A DNA stretch of 64,000 nt from Collybia mongolica (lineage: Eukaryota; Basidiomycota; Agaricomycetes; Agaricales; Clitocybaceae), in NCBI GenBank assembly GCA_013420905.1, contig JAAXNY010000004.1:4526001-4590000 (forward strand), in the 5' to 3' direction. Shown here piece by piece: positions 24,481-35,921 of the stretch. The notes under the pieces were generated by a model that was not told where the DNA came from, ran no database searches, and worked only from the letters and a program-made list of their open reading frames with translations. How positions within the stretch are numbered: the stretch's first letter is position 1; the number at the start of each line of letters is the position of its first letter. The position numbers were made by a program, and so were the translations under genes.

Positions 24481-25129
24481 TGTGTAAATCTGAAGGTATA
24501 GAAGCACCTGTGTACAACTTACTCAGTATCTCTATCTTCTCCAATTGAAAAATGACTTGCTGGATGAGACCTTAGGGTGACCAGATTGTCCTTGAATCCT
24601 TTGCAGTTTGAGACATCCAATTGAATTCCTATGGAGGGTAACCCCCAGTGAGAACTGGCGCTGCACTGGACTGCATTTATCTGTGATCAGCAGAGTGCTT
24701 GGACCAACCTGGCCCAAGGCCAAAAATGGCCACTTTCCAGATGACATCTGGGATCCTCTGCATCAAATCTGAGAGAAAATAAAGTGTGTTTGGTTGTTAT
24801 CTGAGTTCAACTGCAGTCTGCTGCACGATCCTGAATTTTTCAGATGCTTGCATTTTCGAAAAATATACATTGTTGTACACATTGCATCCGAGTTTATCCA
24901 AGCCCATCTGAAAGTTTCCAGCTTCTTCTTGTCCTGTTCATGTATCACATACCATTACCAAGTCCATGCCCATTATGTGCAAAAGCCTCCTTGCTGAAAC
25001 AGAAGAAAATGTTAGCATTGTTGTGTCATAGGGCCTAGTACCAATGCACCGATCAAGCCATCTTCAAGTTGCAGAGGTTGCGGCAACACGGGTCGCAGCT
25101 TTCTTTTCTTTACTGAGAGCCTCATATTT

Positions 25130-25438
25130 CTAGTTGAAATTAGCACAATACCACCACTTTGGACCACAACCACATCCCTTTTTGGTATCAGAGGAGACAT
25201 TGTCCCATATGACTTTGAATTCGGATGTTGTTGGAGAGTGTTCTTTGAGATAATCAACTGCATATAGATTTCTAGCAAAGGGGTGTGTCAATGGGTGATC
25301 TGTATGACAAGTGAATTCATACTGAGCTGATAGCACTGTTGATGACGTGACCATCAGCTTTCCGGCCTTTGAACTTTGAGCTGCAGATGTCGAACCACTA
25401 GAAGGCACAATACTCGGGTTGAAGGGAACTTCAAACAA
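25130..25438 (-). pseudogene. Fragment of an unrecognised transposon-associated protein
   Basis: A 102-codon frame begins with a Ser/Pro-rich stretch. It continues QYEFTCHTDHPLTHPFARN, LYAVDYLKEHSPTTSEFKVI and WDNVSSDTKKGCGCGPKWW. The frame then ends, and basic residues (KKAATRVAAT) continue in the same frame past a stop at about 25130. It reads like protein, but the family is unknown to me. The stop followed by continued coding character suggests decay. Confidence 0.3.
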
Positions 25439-25676
25439 TGGCCTTTGGATTGTCAGGCCAGCCCTACTGATTTGAATCTGCCCCCATCTGATTGATAGTA
25501 TGCAAGGATGTACAAAGGATTAACCTATGAGAAATAGGATCAATCAGTTGAAGGATGGTACAAGCCAGATAGCTTACCTGGTGCCATGGACATGAACCCT
25601 CACTACCGGTAGCTGATCCCGGTGAAAGGGGGCTCCTGGGCTATAAGTGTGCTGATGCTATGAAATATAATCTCTT

Positions 25677-25696
25677 ACACACACACACACACACCA
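25677..25696 (+). repeat. (AC)10 microsatellite
   Basis: A perfect dinucleotide run of ten AC units in the non-coding part of the mobile-DNA island. Confidence 0.95.
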
Positions 25697-26830
25697 AATC
25701 TAACAATCAACACACAAACAGTAGGAATTGCCTGTTTTGAGTTCAGGTTCAAGTGCTTGGAAGCACTAAGCTTTGAATAATACTAGTCAAGGCCCTTTCC
25801 CATGATCTCTTGACAGGTTTGATTCAGACAAAGCTTTAACACAAGTTTAAAACTTGCTAGGTATATTTATAATATCTCTCGATCCAATAGACTGAGTACC
25901 AAGTGTATGTTCAATTATTAATGATCCCAAGCGGATCTATAAGTCCAAGTGACTTATTAAACAAACAGTGCCAAGTGCACTAAAGGCCAAGCACCTTGTA
26001 ATTCCAATGGACAATGCAGTACCAAGTTCCAAGTGAACTAGGACTCTTCAATTCTGTGATCTCTTCAAACAATTCCAATCAAGACAACTTTGAAGCAATC
26101 TGGGCCTTAATTTGGGCACACAATAGTGTTTCAACAACTATGATTTGTATACTCTATAGTAGTGCAAAGTGGGGGCAAGATTCCTTACCTTTGTGCTACT
26201 CATCTACAGTCTATTTATAGTGTACAAACTAAATATCATATGGAATTGTAAATTTTATACGGAACCACACTCCCCCATGCCAAGGATCTGTATTTAATGC
26301 TGACTTGTCCTCTATGACTTGGCGCGCATGCCATGCATGCCAATTATGTTGTTACTGGTTACTTATCAAATATTGAAAGAGCTGGCTAAACTCTTATCAA
26401 GTCCCGACTGCGCGCTTGGTTATTTAAAACAGCATGGCACTGTCATTTACTTCTCCTGATCATCCTGGTTGTTATTCATGGTGTCCCGTCTCTTCCGGTA
26501 GTTAACACCAAGTGCCCCTGACTAGGATTGGGTTATGCAAGTCCCGAATTTACAATTACTTCCCCTATTAATGATGATCCCCAGACTAATGATATCATAC
26601 TACAACAGTTACTTATGAATTAAGATACCAAGGTTGTAACCGGGCATGGTGAATAGGACTAATAATAGGCTGTACTCATAGTCCTCTGTACTGATAGTGT
26701 ATTATCCATTAGACTAGTTCACTCTGATTAGCCATCTCAGAGCTTGACTCTAATCCTTTATTACCATTTACTTGGTTATTAGAAATGATACTAATAGCCT
26801 TACTTGTTGACTTTATAAGTACAAACAATT

Positions 26831-28002
26831 TCAAGCCCTATCACTGGTGCAGCCACATCCTCACCCTGGTCCACAGCAGCTGGTAGGGGTGTTGTTGGGC
26901 TGACATTGTCACACACTTGGCTGTGTGGCTCCTGGTTTGGCAAGGTGGGAAGAGTGGTTGATGAACCAGAGCTGTTTGGAAAAGAAGGGGATGATGGCAT
27001 GATAGAGGGAGATAATGGTGATTGTGAAACTCAAGTGGATGACCTTGTGATGGTTGGGGGGATGGCGTTGAGGTTCCTGGCTGTTGTTGTTGGGCTAAGT
27101 GGAGTAGCTGGAGTCAAAGATGGTGGAGCAGAAGGGGCTGATGAAGATGTGGTGGCAACAGGGATCATGACTGTTGCTGACAGCCCACTATGTGTCACTG
27201 TCAGTTGTGGTGGAGGCATTGATTCAGTTGATGTAGAAGGAGCAGGTGTATTGACGATCAGAGGAACAGTCAAAGTTGTTGTCATGTGAGAGGTGGATCC
27301 ATTGTTATCCAAGTCAATAACCTGCATGCCAGGCGGCACTGCCATCTTTCCCTTTGCCTGCTTCCACTTACAATCATCTTTCATGTTCTTGCTGTCACCA
27401 AACCTCTGCTTTGAAGGTTGGGCACCTTGAATAAAAGAGAATTAATAGCATCCACAGGTGAAAGATCAAAACGCACATGTGAGACAACCTGGTTCCCACA
27501 CATCCCTGCACCAATCAGGATACTTAATTATTGCAAATCACTCTATCTTCCAGTCCCCTTTGCAGTAGCAGAACTCGGGGAAGCTCGACTTCATTGTCTG
27601 CATAAAGTATGATGATGCTTGTTGGGTCTTCTTTGTCCAGGAAGTTGGGTTGAGTCGATGATGGTATAGCTCATTCCAAGCAATTTTCACACTTGCCATA
27701 AACTTCTTGATCTGTGACTCTGTGAGAGGAGTACTGTCCTTGTTGGTGAGGAAACCAAGTTTTGGCATGGTTTGTCCACGATCCTTTTGTTGTTTGCAAT
27801 GGGCCGTCCATTTGGCCTCCTGCCAGTATGGGACATTGGGGTAGTCTTCTTGATCCAACACCTCTGGTCCATCTGGGACCACGAGCACCTCAGCTTTTTC
27901 ATGACTGGGAGCAGTGTTGGATGTCAAGGGCATGGCTGAGTGTTGAGATGATGTGAGTTGGTTGACAATGTTCTGGAGCTGCATAACAACAAGACTAAGC
28001 AT
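26831..28002 (-). pseudogene. Basidiomycete transposon-associated protein (WKxE family), partial
   Basis: The exon at 27538-28002 encodes DQEDYPNVPYWQEAKWTAH, KDRGQTMPKLGFLTNKDS, WNELYHHRLNPTSWTKKT and FPEFCYCKGDWKIE. After a plausible intron it continues IIKYPDWCRDVW near 27510. I recognise this layout, a Trp-rich region ending FPEFRxCxGDWKxE...YPDW, from a large family of repeat-associated proteins in agaricomycetes; its biochemical role is unknown. Further 3' on the same strand, 27031-27384 gives a Lys/Trp-rich start followed by a Pro/Ser/Thr-rich low-complexity tail. I cannot join the parts into one clean frame, and the 5' end is not found, so I treat it as a partial copy. Confidence 0.5.
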
Positions 28003-28568
28003 GAAATATTAGCATATATGTGCATATACCACTCTTCAGAATGAAATATCATACTGTTGAGCCTGAAGCTCATAGTGCAGGGACATGTGAGTGGCATTTC
28101 CAGATCATATTAGCATCTCATGAGAAGCAGAAGCAATTGGACAGCTGCATTGGAAAATGGCTCAGATATGGAAGGGTTTGGCTGAAACTTAGGTCAATAC
28201 AAGTCATGGATGTCCCAACAACAACACCTACCCCAATGGCTTGTGGATGATTCAACAGTGGGCGTTCATGGAGATGCTGGGAGAACTGAGGATTGTTGCA
28301 GTAGAGGACATTGTAGTTATTGTTAATGACAGTTTCAGTGTAGTGGCTCATGCCACTCATGGTGGATGAGAGGAAGAATTGAGAGAAGTTGACTTGGACA
28401 ACATTTGCCTCATCCACGTTCATGTGATGTTTACAAAAAATGCTGTCAATGCCGTATCCCACTGGCACCCTAAGCTTGCAAAACAAAACAAAACAAAACT
28501 GTTCAATGAGTTTTCTGGCTTGGATATCATACAAAATGACAATATAGATTAGAATCTCTGTACTATGA

Positions 28569-29007
28569 TTACTCTCCAGCTGCACTGGCAGATGCTGGTA
28601 GATCATTTTCCATGGGCTCCTCAAATCCTGTTAATTGAACATCCTCTAATCCTGACTTCTCCAAGACAAACCAGAGCCCATGAGGATCTGTTGGCAGTGG
28701 AGGTAATGGTTGCATTGAGACGCACTTGACAATACTAGATACCTTGATAACCTGAAGATCATCAATGCCAGTATAATGACATGCCCATAACGTGTGGCAG
28801 GATTTGTTGAGTATGGATTGGATTGGATGAGAGTAGACCTGCGACAACTGCATAGGGCACAGGTATCTCATCTACATTGTTAGTTGCAAAATTCAGGAAG
28901 TAAAATTGAACTTTGGCGTATTCTATCTTGTCATTGAGAAGTATCTTTATGTACAGTAGGCAACAAAACCGTTTCAATGTTTTCACATTCTGTAAAGATG
29001 CATCCAT
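28569..29007 (-). pseudogene. C-terminal fragment of a transposon-associated protein, frameshifted
   Basis: Frame one (28762-29007) reads VKTLKRF, then KILLNDKIEYAKVQFYFLN. Frame two (28569-28871) reads SHPIQSILNKSCHTLWACHY, then LQVIKVSSIVKCVSMQPLPP and LWFVLEKSGLEDVQLTG. I know this order, an 'EYAKVQFFFLN' strand, 'TLWACxYxG', 'IxxIxSVVSMQPLP', 'WFVVEKSGLD', as the C-terminal domain of a protein common in mushroom repeats. Here the two halves sit in different frames around 28830, so the copy is broken. Confidence 0.5.
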
Positions 29008-29192
29008 ATGTCAGAAATTAAAAATTGGAAAAATATGAAAAAATTACAGAAGCTGCATTGATGTCATATAATGTTGCTTACATAATGTCTTTGCACCACT
29101 TCCATTTTTGGTAGCAAAATCACATGATACATACAAAGCCATCATTGAAATGATTTTGTTGCCCATCATTAAAAAGTAAGAAAGTGGTAAAA

Positions 29193-29880
29193 CTAGTACT
29201 TGGTATATCCTCCTTTGGCCCTCAACACTGCAGCAATATGTCTAGGCATGCTCTCAATCAATCCTTAACAGACAGACTTATCTATTGCTTCCCACTCCTT
29301 CTCCACTCACTCCCAAAGCTCATGCTGGCTGTGTGGAGGATTTTCATATTCATTGAGCTTCATTTTGAGGTGATGCCAAAGATGTTCAATAGGATTCATG
29401 TTAGGTGACTGTGCAGGCCACTTCAAAACATTGAAATCATTGTCCTTGAACCAGTTTTGGGCCTTCTTGCTTGTGTGTTTGGGGTCATTGTCCTGCTGGA
29501 AGATGATATTGGCAGGGGTTTTCCCATAGTGATGAAGGGAATCTTGAAGCTCATCCTCCATGATGGATACATAGAGGTCTGCATCCATCTTTCCCTCAAT
29601 CCTGGTTGCATATCCAACCCCATCCCACCCCATGCAGCCCCATACCATCACATTACCACCTCCAAACTTCAGTGTCCCCTCTACAATCCTATCACTCAAC
29701 TGCTCCCCTACCTCTTTCCAGGTCCATTTCCTTCCATCTGACCCCAGACAGTTAATTTTGGTTTCATCAGACCATATAACCCTTTTCCAGTCCTCCAGAG
29801 TCCACTCCTTGTGCCTTTCTGCAAAGTCCAACCGATCCCTCCTATGACAGATCCCTCCTATGACGCACTCTGGATCATGC
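29193..29880 (-). pseudogene. Tc1-type DD34E transposase, 5'-truncated and nonsense-mutated
   Basis: The catalytic domain is clear: VIWSDETKIN (first Asp), NIIFQQDNDPKHTSKKA (second Asp) and SPNMNPIEHLWHHLK (Glu). There are 34 residues between the second Asp and the Glu, which defines the DD34E Tc1 class. The protein ends IAAVLRAKGGYTKY before a stop at 29193-29195. The N-terminal helix-turn-helix DNA-binding half is absent. Two in-frame stops interrupt the C-terminal helix region: TGA after HELWE and TAA after DKSVC. Their contexts (CGA to TGA, CAA to TAA) fit C-to-T change. A possible terminal inverted repeat (AAGTGGTGCAAA versus AAGTGTGCAAA) lies near 29090 and 29935. Confidence 0.85.
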
Positions 29881-30724
29881 CCTCTTCCCATCAGTGTTTA
29901 TACAAATTTCTTTTTGTGCTTGTACAAGTCCAAAAAGTGTGCAAACGTACAGCTGAAAAGCTATGTCTGAATTTTGACAAGTTCTCAATGCAAATTTGTT
30001 TGAAATTTATTGCTTCTCCAGTAGTGTGCTTAACAACATGTTGACTGGTCTCAGGATATCCCCACAGCCTTCACCTACATGTTTCCGAGCACAGAACATG
30101 CGCTGTGTTTACATACCATTGCTGTCGCCATCACAGATGGTGACAACGTAATTTGGAACTATGGGCCGACTTTTGATATGTAGGATCAACTTACAGGTGA
30201 ACTTCATACTCAATACATTCCTGAAGACCAACTACAAACCTAGTTTGGGTATTGGAGCTGTATTGTGATGCCACACATAGGAAAAACTTTCAGAGGAAAC
30301 TTGCAGACTTGTTGTCAAGCCAAAAAGTGCTGGAAAGTGCTGAAAAGCGAACAAGAAATTTGTCATCTTACTGATGCCCATTGGTGATGGATGCTCAAAG
30401 AGTTAACGTGGAGCAACATATCAGGGTAGAGGGATATAAAATACAACACTAAGGTTAGTTTACAGCCTGTACACTTTTGATGAGAACAACACACTTCCTA
30501 CCAAATCATAAATTCAGTGCAGAGGTGTGTGTTCTGATTCACATACCTGGTGAGATCATCAATGACAGCTGTACTCTTGCATATTACAGATATTCCACTG
30601 TCAAAAACAGTCCCTTGAGGCAAGAAGTACAATCACAACACAATGAGAGGGCATACATCCAATACTCATAAAATCATTGTAAGATCTATTAGCTGTATGC
30701 AGTTCTTACTGTCAACGTTTTCAG

Positions 30725-31776
30725 GATAGTTACACGGATGGTGGTCACGATGACGGTTCGCCGCTAGATCCCCCAGTTCTTACTCCTCCAAGTACGCAGG
30801 CGGGTGGGCGGTCAACAAATGGGTTAACGTGGTTCGAAGACGTTGCGAACGACATCAACGCGACTCTAAAAGATTATGCTGTATGTTTGATATCTGACAA
30901 CGGACCACGTCACTAAACATGTTATACTTCATCGCAGCAATCCGCTGCCTGCATTGACCTATCATTGTGGCCGAGTAATCCGAGGCAGGCGGATTTCATC
31001 GGACAAGGTGAGGCTTGCAAACCCCGAACGTATTGAGCCATTGAAACTAATCCAAATTCGTAGTGCGCACTTTCTTGGATCAAAGAAACATACTTGACCC
31101 CACAACAACGTTATATAGTATATTTTTCGGAATCAAGTAAGTTAAACACTACTCGATCGAGACAAGTGACTTACAGCCTGATAGTGATTACCTAGCATCT
31201 TTGAGTAGTTTGTCAACCACTCTATGTAGCCCCTTTACCAATGTTATTACTAGAGGATGGTGATCACATGCAAGCAGCAGCGGAGTCGCTTCTCAAGCAA
31301 ATCCGAAAGTTGGCAAGTCCACCTACGAATGCTCGTAATTTCATGGTTCTCGACGTCTACGGACGGGGAACCGTGGCTCCTTCGGGCGAAGCGTTCAAAC
31401 AGACGGTGTTTGACGGTCTCCACGAACTTCATACGCGAGAAAACTCCACAACTCCCCTACCTCTAATTCCTGGGCTGAATGTTGCATATGTCGACTTTGC
31501 GACGTTGTGGGCTGGTGTATTGGGCCCAAAACCAGGATTTGCAGCTTTCGGATATACCAGTACTGATTCGTGCACCAAATGCACGCCGGAACATGGATGT
31601 TCAACGATTGGAATGTGTGACGACCCTGAACATTACTTTTACTGGATTCCGGGGTGAGTTCATTTTCAGAGCGCGTTCGAGGTGTTCTAAACTCCTTTAG
31701 GCACCCTTCCAAAGAAACTGGGCGCATCATGGCAGACTTTGTCGGTGAAGTCTGGAAACAGTGTCAAGTAGCTTGA
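30725..31776 (+). pseudogene. CE16 acetylesterase (SGNH hydrolase), first exon missing
   Basis: A carbohydrate esterase family 16 enzyme, normally secreted, removes acetyl groups from hemicellulose oligosaccharides. Exon 2 begins exactly at a splice acceptor with DSYTDGGHDDG, the GDS-block aspartate and nucleophilic serine. Later exons read GLTWFEDVANDINATL, CIDLSLWPSNPRQADFIG, TLYSIFFGINDYLASL (block with GxND), DGDHMQAAAESLLKQI, NFMVLDVYGRG and CDDPEHYFYWIPGHPSK (block V Asp and His). It ends MADFVGEVWKQCQVA. Two tight introns around 31136-31250 restore the frame. What is missing is exon 1, with the signal peptide and 'FG' before DSYT. Upstream sequence is mobile-DNA island, and no exon was found back to GH92. 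The rest shows no lesion, so the break may be recent. Confidence 0.8.
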
Positions 31777-32008
31777 ACGTTTCGTGAAAGATATATGAAG
31801 TTGACCACTCATCTAACGGTTCAAGAGTGTTTGCGTGGGGCCCGTCAGTCATTACAGGTGTCCCCAGTAAGTGCAATACGGGGAACTTTAGTAATGCCTT
31901 CGGCTTGAGAGAAAGAGCAGTTATAATGACGATACATTAATCAGGTTCTGATATTGATATGGGATTACTATTATAAGTTTCAAACTGACATGACTTGTAA
32001 GTCAAAGT

Positions 32009-33620
32009 TTAGAGAACAGATATCCAATAAAAAACCTTACAAGATCCCAATAATAACCTTGCACCCCAGTTAACATGCACGGCCTTTACTTGCGTATACC
32101 TGCCCATCAAGTCAAACAAAAATCTGTCAGCCACCACCACCACATTCCCAACCCCGAAGAAAAACATGGCAACTCACGTAGTAATCGCATCCTCTCCGTA
32201 CTCACGCCCAATACCAGACTGCTTGTACCCGCCAAACGGCATCCCGACTTCTGGAACCACTGGTGACTGCGGAGTTCACCTGACCGGGTCAAACGGCAAC
32301 AACGGAAAGCATACACAACAATTCAGATGGCCAGATACTAGGGTGAATTTTACGAGGGAAAGAACGACGCACGCAGACTATCCCAGACTCCATTGCATGC
32401 GTAACACGCAGAGCGCGATCGATGTTTGCGGAGAACACACTAGTCCACAAACCATATGTTGTATTATTGACAGCCTCGATGACTTCTATGTATTCACACC
32501 TCAATGAACGGCCGGAAACCACTCAAGTTAAACGGACTTACCTTCTTCAGTCTGAAATTTTATCACCGCACACACAGGCCCGAATATCTCTTCACGGACG
32601 ATACGCATATCGGGCGTAGTGTCCGTAAAAACTGTCGGCTGGATAAAGTAACCCTCTTCCCCGTGGCGCGCGCCCCCGAGGTGAACGGTCGCGCCTTCCG
32701 CCTTGCCAGATGTGATGTACGCCATCACGCGCTATTCCACATACACCGTCACACACGCAATTAGAAGTCAGCCTTCATCTCAAAACTCGTGATCCCAGGA
32801 AAAGAGGGCCGTAGGAAAAGGTCAGGGAGCGGACGTACGTCGAACTGCACCTGCGAAATCACCGGGCCGAGCCACGTCCCCGGGACGAACGGGTTCCCCG
32901 TCGCAGCCATCATCCCCCGCGAGGCCTCTGTGAACTTGGCGAGGAACGTGTCGTAGATCGTGTCTTGCACGTATATGCGGGCGCCGGCGATGCAGCATTG
33001 GCCTGCCATGTAAATATGGATCCGTGTGTGTGGCGCAGAAGGTTGAAGAAAGGTTCTTACCATTGTGAAAACTATAACACCCGCACAAAAACCATCAGCT
33101 TCAACCCCATATACTCAAAACACAACCCAGGATGGAACACTCACTAAGCTCCGTGCATCGCCCATCTCACAGCCCGCTCCACATCCGCATCCGCAAATAC
33201 CACCGTCGCGCCCTTCCCGCCAAGTTCCAGAGTCACATCCTTCAAATTCGTCGCCGCTGTCGCCTGCATCACCTTCCGGCCCACCGCGCCGCTCCCTGTG
33301 AACGAAAGCTTCGCGATCCCTGGGTGCTCGGCAATTGCTTGACCGAAGGAGTCCCCTAACACTGGTGTCACAGTGGTGAATCGTGAAGTGAGAGAGAGAG
33401 GAGACACACCATATCCATTGACAAGATTAACCACACCGGGCGGGAACCCAGCTTCCTTTACGAGTCCCATAATTTCGAGCGCAGTGAGCGGCGCGATCTC
33501 TGAGGGCTGAACGACAGTACACGCGTTCGTTAGAATGAGGGCTGTACGCCCAGTACAGAGACGGAAACGGTACTGCACCTTCCAGAGGAGGGTGTTCCCC
33601 GTGGCGAGTCCGAGTGCTAG
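32009..33620 (-). pseudogene. Aldehyde dehydrogenase, 5'-truncated and frameshifted
   Basis: An NAD(P)-dependent aldehyde dehydrogenase paralogue. The visible part starts at a splice acceptor with LGLATGNTLLWK, joined to PSEIAPLTALEI. It continues [24 protein letters not shown] (catalytic Glu), GQCCIAGARIYVQD (catalytic Cys), [37 protein letters not shown] and [17 protein letters not shown]. About 170 N-terminal residues, including the first half of the Rossmann domain, are absent. After VNSAV there are 31 nt before PFGG where the intact 35.9 kb paralogue has 24, a 7-nt net gain that breaks the frame near 32255. The normal ...GARL stop has also mutated to Leu, extending the tail. The region next to the truncation carries an unrelated exon-like segment on the other strand. 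Confidence 0.8.
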
Positions 33621-33702
33621 CTACCCCGTTATTTTCGCACTTCAACAAGTCCCAGTCCCAAATCCCTACGCCACACCATATAACCGCGAACGCCTTTCGC
33701 AG

Positions 33703-33889
33703 TGTGGAAGTACACGGACCCTTAATGACATCGCCGATAACACTGAGCAACGAAGTCATGCGGGGCCTGAGGGGACGTATCGAGCTGACGGAAGGGATGT
33801 ATAGAGTTGATGGAGGAATAGTTGGTGTAGAGCCCTTAATAGACGGGTACCATAACGATAAGATACTTGAAATGATACGCTGGTTGTGA
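33703..33889 (+). other. Orphan exon-like coding segment
   Basis: Directly after a good splice acceptor (CGCCTTTCGCAG at 33691-33702) the plus strand is open to a stop at 33887. It encodes about 61 residues that look like real protein: VEVHGPLMTSPITLSNEVM, then ELTEGMYRVDGGIVGVEPL and NDKILEMIRWL at the C-terminus. I do not recognise the family and found no upstream exon. It abuts the truncated 5' end of the minus-strand ALDH, so it may be the last exon of a gene cut by the same rearrangement. Confidence 0.35.
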
Positions 33890-35921
33890 TGCCCCATCTC
33901 GAACTGGAGTCGTTAGAATAAAGTTATCGACGAGAAATTCAATTCTCGAGTGGTTCCACGTATTGGACGATACACCACTTCCCTTCAAACGGAGAAGAGG
34001 GTCGTTGGGGAGGAGATATTGTCAGCTTTGGATAACCATCGGGCGTCAAAACGCGGCCACACTAAAATCACACACTTGTACTTGACGGGCTCACGACCCG
34101 CTCTCGATATGTCCCATAGCGTAGGGGGTACTGGATGTACTCTGTGATATGGTATTCCGCGACATAGGCCTCTTAATATAATCCATACAGAGTTCGAGAG
34201 TCGAAAATGCCAGCTTCCACCAGCGCTAGTGGCCAGTTGCAGCGTGTAAAAACAAATGCGTGGATGTTGTCGTGATTGCGGGAACGGCCGAAAACGACCA
34301 CGTGAGTAATGTTTGAGTGCCGCGGCAGTTGGAGGTAAGATTGACTATCACCATTCTACTAAACACCAAAAGGAAACACTTTACTCAAGTATCTAGTTCC
34401 TCGGTTCAGCTCCTGGGTGATCCATATGCTTCAGGGGGAGGTAAGCCCATTTGTCAAATTATGTGTCTCAAGTTCTAATTTCGCAGGAAATTTGAAACCA
34501 GGTGAGCGATTCCAGTCCATCTTGTGCTCCTCAAAATTGATCACCCCCAGCTAACTCCAAAGTCACGCCGTTGGGGCTGACCTCACGAGGTGGGACCAGG
34601 TGACAACCTGTGAAAAATACCACCTTCAGAGAACACAATACTACTCCAGAACCGCCGTAGTCGAGTCCACTACTTCACGGACTGCTCCAATTACCAGACC
34701 CACCGAATGTTCGACATATTCGGTGTATATGAGACGCTGGAAGGGCTCCTCGCGGTCTCTGAAGTGGTTTTATCGGCCCAAGCGTAACGCAGGCGACCGT
34801 GCCGCGGGGCTCGGCGGGACGCTTACTTTTTTCGGTCGGTTTTCATCAACATTACGTTTAACCCTCCTGGACTCAAGGTTTCGCAGATAAATTAGCTGAC
34901 ATTAACGTTTTGACAGACGCGCATGGGGCACAACCCTTTGTAGTGCCGACACTCCACTTTTACAGATCCATATACATACCTTCGTGTTCTGCTAGCCACT
35001 AAAAGTCATCAAAATCTCAGGAACAGGGCCGCACAAGCCGCTACTCGTAATCGTCATTGATCGTGTTGACATCTTCCATCTCCATCATTCTAGGTTCTTG
35101 TCAACTCCTTGTCAATGCCGATACCATGACAGACGCCGCCATTATCATGGACCCGAATGCTACGGACCCACACATCATCGACTAGTTATTGCGTTTAGTT
35201 CTCGTGCGAATATACAACCGTGTATATACTCGCTGTTACCCCTTGCGATGATCTCATTCAAAGTGACGTATAACCAGGACCCCGCGTAAAGACGCAGCCC
35301 ACGTCTCCTAAACGATCTAGGACTTTACATAAACATCCCACCCTTCTCCATCATCTCGATACGCCCCTTCCCTCGGTCACACGCACGTGACAGGACGCGT
35401 GTGGCGCCTTCGCCGGATATGATATTTTGGGTCCGAGTACTTCCCTGTTGCGAAGTGTAGAGAGCCTATTAGAGTTTGGGAATGGCGGATGTAAAGAACG
35501 GGACTTGGCTAGGTACACAAGCACGCAAAATGCGATCCTCAGCGGTTTTCACCAAGGGAGGCCCTTTTATTGGTATCGTAACTGTTTGTTTTCTACGTAA
35601 ACTGACATCGCCCTTCTGCCACGAAAAGAAATGTCTGGTCCGCCGACCCGTCTGTCGGAGTGATCCCCGAACTGTGTCTCCCTGAAATCGAAGATGCCGC
35701 ATAGTTGCCGAAGAGACATAATATAATTCAAGAAGTACATGAAAAGACTTATCTTCATGAAAATAGCTGTGATGCGGCAGTCCGGAGTAGTGCGTGGGCC
35801 TGTGCCAGAGGAGCATAAATACCTCGAAATTGTAAAATACTTGGCAACGCACAAAGTTACCCACTACTTACTTATCTGTCAATTGTTCTTCTACTCCCTC
35901 ACCACCTAGAAACTAACCGGG
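33890..35921. other. Intergenic region upstream of the intact ALDH
   Basis: No recognisable gene. The frames at 34600-34890 and 35469-35864 are open but show no family resemblance. A TATA-like CATAAATAC near 35815 lies about 105 nt before the ALDH start and is its likely core promoter. Confidence 0.5.

Larger units (their letters stand above)
14092..30700. mobile_element. AT-rich island of nested mobile DNA
   Basis: From an A-rich tract at 14067-14091 to the splice acceptor of the esterase exon at 30725, the base composition and word use change abruptly. The DNA becomes AT-rich, with long non-coding stretches, microsatellites and short decayed reading frames. Flanking DNA on both sides is GC-balanced with clear host genes. 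The island contains the separately listed elements: a TIR-bounded unit, palindrome, tandem repeat, SINE-like unit, an inverted pair of repeats, transposon-associated gene fragments and a Tc1 relic. The right edge is inferred from where the esterase coding sequence resumes; the exact junction lies somewhere between about 30200 and 30720. It is probably several insertions nested over time rather than one element. Confidence 0.75.
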
